A stretch of DNA of 64,000 bases. It comes from Mycolicibacterium stellerae (GTDB taxonomy: Bacteria; Actinomycetota; Actinomycetes; Mycobacteriales; Mycobacteriaceae). The notes beneath the pieces are model-generated. The model was not told where the DNA came from. It saw nothing but the letters and a program-made list of their open reading frames with translations, and made no database searches. The DNA is taken from positions 62,001 through 126,000 of the forward strand of contig NZ_RARC01000003.1 in the NCBI RefSeq assembly GCF_003719305.1, given 5' to 3'. Positions 59,876 to 64,000 of the stretch are shown piece by piece. The position numbers were made by a program, and so were the translations under genes. The number at the start of each line of letters is the position of its first letter. Position 1 is the stretch's first letter.

Positions 59876-59909
59876 TGTGAGCCACGTCACCGTCAAGGGT
59901 GAATCGGCG

Positions 59910-61100
59910 TCAGGACGACAGCAGCATGCACCCCGCGATCGGGCCGCCGCCCGCTGCCGCGATCGCGACTTCGGGCCGCTTCGTCAGCTGCCGTTCGCCG
60001 GCCTGGCCGCGTAATTGCAGGCACGCTTCGTGCAACAGCCAGTAGCCGTGCATCCGGCCCGCGGACAGTTGGCCGCCGTAGGTGTTCAGCGGCAGCGCGC
60101 CGTCCAGCGCTATGCGCGTGGCCCCGTCCACGAACGGGCCCGCCTCACCGTCTGCGCAGAAACCCAACGCCTCCAACCACGCGAACGTCAGAAACGTGAA
60201 CCCGTCGTAGAGTTCGGCGACGTTCACGTCCGCCGGTGTCAGATCCGTCCGTGACCACATCTCGGCGGCGGCCTCCACCGAAGCCATCTTCGGGAAGTCG
60301 TCCCGGTGAAACCAACCGCCCGAACCGTATGTTCCTCCGACCGCCTCCACCGCTACCGCCCTGTTCGGGCAGTCGGCCGCATAGTCGGCGTGCGAGACCA
60401 CCATCGCGATGGACCCGTCTATCGGAATGTCGCAGTCGAAGAGCCCAAACGGCGTCGACACCGGACGCGACGACAGATAGTCGTCCATCGTCATCGGCTC
60501 TTGGAACGCCGCGCGCGGGTTGAGCCCGGCGTTGCGTCTGCTGTTGATCGCCAGCCAGCCCAGCTGCTCCTTCGTCGTCCCGTACAGCTCCATGTGCCGC
60601 CTGCAGTGCATGGCCAGCCAGTTCGCCGCCGAGTAGGAGTGGGCGGCCACCAGCTCGTCGATGTCTTCGAATGGCTTGAGCTTCCTTCGTGTGCCGGGGG
60701 CGCGCGGCTCGACTGGCGGCGATGCCAGCGGATTGAGCATCGGCGATGCCTCCTGGTTCATCGAGCCGCCGAGCATCGCGACGGTCCGATAAACCAGCAC
60801 GTGCCGCGCTCGCTTCTCCGACACCGCAAGGCACGCCGACATAACAGGAATCAGCACGCCGCCGGTGCTGAACCCGAAGCCGATCTCGGTGGCCTGAATG
60901 CCAAGCGCCTCAACGACTTCGGCCACCGGGGTATCGCCGAACGTCGAGATCCCGTCGATGTCCGCCTGCGTCAGCCCGGCGTCGTCGATCGCTGCGCGCA
61001 CAGCCTCGGCCGTCAGCTCGGCGCCGGGGATGCCGGTGCGGCGGCCGATCCGCGAAATACCGACGCCGCTGATGATCGCGTCCTTCTCGAAGTGGCTCAT
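59910..61100 (-). CDS. Lipid-transfer/thiolase-like protein without thiolase cysteines
   Basis: 396 aa SCP-x/thiolase fold. The usual nucleophile region reads GFSTGGVLIPV and the C-terminal CxGGG motif reads AAAGGGPIAG, so both catalytic Cys are absent. VNVAELYDGFTFLTFAWLEALGFC matches the Tyr-containing region of Ltp2-type retro-aldolases of steroid side-chain breakdown. It diverges from a DUF35 OB-fold gene, the usual partner of such aldolases, so an acyl-CoA aldol-cleaving complex is likely; the substrate is not known. Confidence 0.85.
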   Translation of the reverse strand: MSHFEKDAIISGVGISRIGRRTGIPGAELTAEAVRAAIDDAGLTQADIDGISTFGDTPVAEVVEALGIQATEIGFGFSTGGVLIPVMSACLAVSEKRARHVLVYRTVAMLGGSMNQEASPMLNPLASPPVEPRAPGTRRKLKPFEDIDELVAAHSYSAANWLAMHCRRHMELYGTTKEQLGWLAINSRRNAGLNPRAAFQEPMTMDDYLSSRPVSTPFGLFDCDIPIDGSIAMVVSHADYAADCPNRAVAVEAVGGTYGSGGWFHRDDFPKMASVEAAAEMWSRTDLTPADVNVAELYDGFTFLTFAWLEALGFCADGEAGPFVDGATRIALDGALPLNTYGGQLSAGRMHGYWLLHEACLQLRGQAGERQLTKRPEVAIAAAGGGPIAGCMLLSS

Positions 61101-61159
61101 CGCGCTCCCCGAATGTCTATTTTTGTAATGACAGTGCCTCGGACTGTACTTTCCTAGTC

Positions 61160-61597
61160 ATGGCAGACGACGCCCCGGCCGCGATACCGGCCCGGATGCT
61201 GCCCACGCTGACCGAGCACAATCGGGCGTTCTGGACCGGAGGCGGCGACGGGCATTTGTTGATCCCGTGGTGTCCGCAGTGCCGCCTGTGGGTGCTGCCA
61301 CCTGGCGCGGGGTGCCCCGACTGCGGGGGTGTGCTGGACGCGCGGCCTGTCTCGGGACGCGGCACCGTGTTCACCTACACGGTCAACCACCAGCCATTCG
61401 TGCCGACCGTGCCCGTTCCCTACGTGATCGCGATTGTGCAACTGGATGAGCAGTCAGACTTGCGCATCGCCGCGAATATCGTTGGCTGCGAACCGGACTC
61501 GGTTTCGATCGGCCTACCCGTCGAGGTTCGCTTCGAACGCCACGACGTCGACGATGACGCCGTCTTCGTCCCGGTGTTCACACCGCGATCGGCATAG
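61160..61597 (+). CDS. DUF35 zinc-ribbon OB-fold protein
   Basis: 145 aa. A zinc ribbon (WCPQCRLWVLPPGAGCPDCGG, CxxC-x10-CxxC) is followed by an OB fold (GRGTVFTYTVNHQPFVPTVPVP; YVIAIVQLDEQSDLRIAANI). DUF35 proteins bind acyl-CoA and partner with thiolase-like enzymes, as ChsH2 does with Ltp2. It lies head to head with the thiolase-like gene across 59 nt, consistent with one complex made from a shared divergent promoter region. Confidence 0.9.
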   Translation: MADDAPAAIPARMLPTLTEHNRAFWTGGGDGHLLIPWCPQCRLWVLPPGAGCPDCGGVLDARPVSGRGTVFTYTVNHQPFVPTVPVPYVIAIVQLDEQSDLRIAANIVGCEPDSVSIGLPVEVRFERHDVDDDAVFVPVFTPRSA

Positions 61598-61665
61598 GGG
61601 CACTTCGACATCTGGGTTCCCTTGGCGTACACAGGAAACAGCGAGTAAGCGTCAGGGGGAGTTGT

Positions 61666-62586
61666 ATGCGATTGGTAGCGTCCGGGTGCGGTGTTGGGCA
61701 TCTGCAGTTCATTTGCGCGCCAGCTTCACTGCCGAGACTGACGCGCGTGCCAACCGGATTTCTGCGCTTGATGGCAGTCGTCACCGTGCTGATGTGTTGC
61801 GGCGTGTACGGCGGGGCGCGCGCATCGGCGAGTGTGCTTCCGTTCGGGGGGCTGGACCGCACTTATCTGCTGCATGTGCCTGCCGGCCTCGATCATCCGA
61901 ACGGACTGGTGATCAACCTGCACGGTGCGGGGGAGACGGGCGGCTCGCAGGCGTCGTTGACGAACTACAACGCCGTCGCCGACCAGCACGGGTTCGCGGT
62001 GGTATACCCGGACGGGATCGACTTCAGCTGGGCCGACGGTCGCGGCGCGTCGGTGCCCGACCGTGAGGGCGTCGACGACGTGGGCTTCCTGGTGTCGCTT
62101 GCCGATCGGCTCACCAAGGACCTCAACATCGAGCCAGGCAAGGTCTTCGCGACGGGCCTGTCGGCGGGGGCGTTCATGGCGATGCGGCTGGCGTGCCAGC
62201 GCGCCGACGTGGTCGCCGCAATTGCGCCGGTCGCCGGGTCCCTGGGTTCGGCGGTTCCGTGCGCCCCGTCGCGACCGGTGTCGGTCTTCGCGACCAACGG
62301 TGCTTCCGATCCCGTCGTGCCCTATTACGGCGGCGGGATGGTCGGTCGCGGCGGTCCCAGCGATATCGTGGCGCTGCCCGCGATGGCTGATCGTTGGCGT
62401 GACCTCGATGACTGCCCCGCCCTGCCCGTCGAAGACGCAGTCAGCGCCGAGGTGCACCGGTTCACGGCGACGGGCTGCGCCGATGGCACCGAAGTCGTCT
62501 TCGTCCGGGTCAACGGCGGCGGCCACGAGTGGTTCGGCGGTGCATCGCAGGCGAGCGCGCAGTTCTTCGCCACCCACGCCAGGTGA
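61666..62586 (+). CDS. Exported PHB-depolymerase-family esterase
   Basis: 306 aa. The start at 61666 has cagggggag upstream. A hydrophobic export segment is at ~33-55 (GFLRLMAVVTVLMCCGVYGG, then ARASAS), so the protein is probably secreted or lipid-anchored. LVINLHGAGETGGSQASLTN is the oxyanion region, GLSAGAF the nucleophile, GASDPVVPY the Asp and GGGHEWFGG the His. The family covers polyhydroxybutyrate depolymerases and feruloyl esterases; the substrate is not readable. It follows the DUF35 gene on the same strand. Confidence 0.87.
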   Translation: MRLVASGCGVGHLQFICAPASLPRLTRVPTGFLRLMAVVTVLMCCGVYGGARASASVLPFGGLDRTYLLHVPAGLDHPNGLVINLHGAGETGGSQASLTNYNAVADQHGFAVVYPDGIDFSWADGRGASVPDREGVDDVGFLVSLADRLTKDLNIEPGKVFATGLSAGAFMAMRLACQRADVVAAIAPVAGSLGSAVPCAPSRPVSVFATNGASDPVVPYYGGGMVGRGGPSDIVALPAMADRWRDLDDCPALPVEDAVSAEVHRFTATGCADGTEVVFVRVNGGGHEWFGGASQASAQFFATHAR

Positions 62587-62625
62587 GCTCGTCGCGGTAA
62601 CCTGCAACGCAATGACGGAGACGCG

Positions 62626-63570
62626 ATGAGTGCCGGCCTGTTCGGGCTCCTTGACGACGTAGCCGCGATTGCGCGGATGGCGGCCGCCTCGGTCGATGAC
62701 ATCGGCGCCGCGGCGGGACGCGCGACGGCCAAAGCCGCCGGGGTGGTGATCGACGACACCGCCGTGACCCCGCAGTACGTCCACGGCATCGCCGCCGAGC
62801 GCGAGCTGCCGATCATCAAGCGGATCGCCATCGGGTCTTTGCGCAACAAGCTGTTGTTCATCCTTCCTGCGGCATTGCTGCTCAGCCAGTTCGTGCCGTG
62901 GCTGCTGACCCCGATCCTGATGCTCGGTGCGACCTACCTCTGCTACGAGGGCGCCGAGAAGGTATGGAGCCGCATCACCGGGCATGACGCCCACGCCGCG
63001 CCGGTCGCCGAGAAGGGCGAGGACGCCGAGAAATACATGGTGACCGGGGCCATCCGGACGGATTTCATCCTGTCGGCCGAGATCATGGTGATCGCCCTCA
63101 ACGAGGTGGCCGACCAGCCGTTCCTGCCGCGGTTGATCATCCTGGTCGTCGTCGCGTTGGTGATCACCGCGGCGGTGTACGGCGTCGTCGCAGGCATCGT
63201 GAAGATGGACGACGTCGGGCTGAGTCTGACCCAGCGCTCGTCGGCGTTCGCGCAGCGGCTGGGCCTCGGCCTTGTGCGCGGGATGCCCCATCTGTTGTCG
63301 GCACTCTCGACGATCGGGACGGCGGCGATGCTCTGGGTCGGTGGCCACATCCTGCTCGTCGGGACCGACGAACTCGGCTGGCATGCCCCCTACGGTGTCG
63401 TTCACCACTGGGAGGAAGCCGTTCATCACGTCGGCGGCGTCGGGGGGGTGCTGGCCTGGCTGATCAACACCGCGGCCTCGGCGGTGATCGGCCTGGCCGT
63501 CGGAGCCGTCGTCGTCGCGATCATGCATCTGGCCCAGCGCGTCAAAGGACGCTCGCGGCAACCGTCCTGA
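62626..63570 (+). CDS. DUF808 (YedI-type) membrane protein
   Basis: 314 aa. GLFGLLDDVAAIARMAAASV, AGRATAKAAGVVIDDTAVTP and QYVHGIAAERELPIIKRIAIGS are the DUF808 N-terminal signature; five or so hydrophobic helices follow (LLFILPAALLLSQFVPWLLT; PRLIILVVVALVITAAVYGV; GGVLAWLINTAASAVIGLAV). Function unknown. The ATG has gagacgc upstream, and the gene is 39 nt after the esterase. Confidence 0.9.
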   Translation: MSAGLFGLLDDVAAIARMAAASVDDIGAAAGRATAKAAGVVIDDTAVTPQYVHGIAAERELPIIKRIAIGSLRNKLLFILPAALLLSQFVPWLLTPILMLGATYLCYEGAEKVWSRITGHDAHAAPVAEKGEDAEKYMVTGAIRTDFILSAEIMVIALNEVADQPFLPRLIILVVVALVITAAVYGVVAGIVKMDDVGLSLTQRSSAFAQRLGLGLVRGMPHLLSALSTIGTAAMLWVGGHILLVGTDELGWHAPYGVVHHWEEAVHHVGGVGGVLAWLINTAASAVIGLAVGAVVVAIMHLAQRVKGRSRQPS

Positions 63571-63585
63571 TGGAACAATTGTGGC

Positions 63586-64000
63586 ATGACGACGCCGTAT
63601 CCCGCCCGCCGTGCCGAAGGCGAGCTGTCGGCCACCGAGGTCCCGCACCTGAATGTGGGCGGCTTCCGCTTCTGGTTCGTCGGGCAACGATGGGAGTGGT
63701 CCGACGAGGTGGCAAGGATGCACGGTTACGAACCCGGCTCCGTCGTGCCCACCACCGAATTGCTCCTGTCGCATAAGCATCCCGACGACCGTCAGCACGT
63801 TCAGGACCAGCTCGACCACCTGCTGCATTTCGGCGGGTCGTTCTCCAGCCGTCACCGCTTCATCGACACCGCGGGCCGCGAACACGCCGTCATCGTGCTG
63901 GCCGACCGGATGCTTGACAGCAACGGCGCGGTGGTGGGCAGCGAGGGCTACTACGTCGACTTGACCGACACCTTCCATCAGGCTCGCAGGCAGGCGCTGG
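63586..64000 (+). CDS. Partial PAS-domain protein, cut by the right edge
   Basis: 138 codons are open from the ATG at 63586 to the window end. After ~20 residues a PAS-like domain is readable (FRFWFVGQRWEWSDEVARMH, then GYEPGSVVPTTELLLSHKHP; HRFIDTAGREHAVIVLADRM; SEGYYVDLTDTFHQARRQAL). In mycobacteria this arrangement is usually followed by an ANTAR domain that binds RNA antiterminator hairpins, but that part lies beyond the edge. It is 15 nt after the DUF808 stop, probably in the same transcript. Confidence 0.75.
   Translation, partial: MTTPYPARRAEGELSATEVPHLNVGGFRFWFVGQRWEWSDEVARMHGYEPGSVVPTTELLLSHKHPDDRQHVQDQLDHLLHFGGSFSSRHRFIDTAGREHAVIVLADRMLDSNGAVVGSEGYYVDLTDTFHQARRQAL

Noticed and set aside
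61726..63978. Open frame of 750 codons on the minus strand
   Set aside because: It covers the esterase, the DUF808 gene and the PAS gene in antisense. Those three have recognisable domains and start signals; the shadow does not.

Overview
The window is high-GC actinobacterial DNA, almost certainly a fast-growing environmental Mycobacterium (Mycolicibacterium type). Grounds: three wax-ester-synthase/DGAT-type acyltransferases, a mycofactocin-coupled SDR, a FadE34-like double acyl-CoA dehydrogenase, an Rv1747-type FHA-ABC transporter, an R2lox protein whose metal and cross-link residues fall on the numbering of the M. tuberculosis protein, an AveC-like spirocyclase, and mycobacterial SigF-type promoters. 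Both edges cut genes. I see no tRNA, rRNA, CRISPR array, insertion sequence or origin.

Layout. 1-2.4 kb: a partial unknown gene, an acyltransferase, and two gene remnants joined back to back. 2.4-10.7 kb (minus strand): a complete malonate decarboxylase operon (mdcA-B-C-DE-G-H) led by a secreted alpha/beta hydrolase with overlapping start and stop codons, with a KstR-like TetR gene upstream. 10.8-16.4 kb (plus): a catabolic block with two amidohydrolase-fold proteins, a fused acyl-CoA dehydrogenase, a small protein and a luciferase-like monooxygenase. 16.4-27.8 kb: short-chain dehydrogenases, SnoaL-like proteins, XRE and TetR regulators, a second acyltransferase, a spirocyclase-like membrane protein and a hydroxyacid-oxoacid transhydrogenase; several regulators have clear palindromes beside them. 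27.8-36.6 kb: FHA-ABC exporter, universal stress protein, a TetR/diiron-protein pair with a leaderless promoter, a threonine-aldolase-family enzyme and a third acyltransferase.

36.6-52.8 kb looks like a general-stress region: class III cyclase, LuxR-type response regulator, HslV-like Ntn hydrolase, STAS protein, transglutaminase, DUF4383 protein with manganese catalase, ferritin-like protein, zinc alcohol dehydrogenase, coiled-coil and CsbD proteins, and an rsbQ-rsbP-sigF module. Two SigF-type promoters (GTTT-N15-GGGTA) precede the catalase operon and the alcohol dehydrogenase, so the sigma factor encoded nearby may drive them. A 68-bp element with one dyad and two CCCTAGGG-type boxes occurs twice with identical internal spacing, beside the LuxR gene and beside the STAS gene.

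53-64 kb: MFS and APC transporters, an arylsulfatase, a TetR-R2lox operon with a 25-bp perfect palindrome, a divergent Cys-less thiolase-like/DUF35 pair resembling steroid side-chain aldolases, a secreted esterase, a DUF808 membrane protein and the start of a PAS protein.

All calls come from reading translations and motifs by eye. No database search was run; family names are recognition, and promoter and operator calls are inferences.
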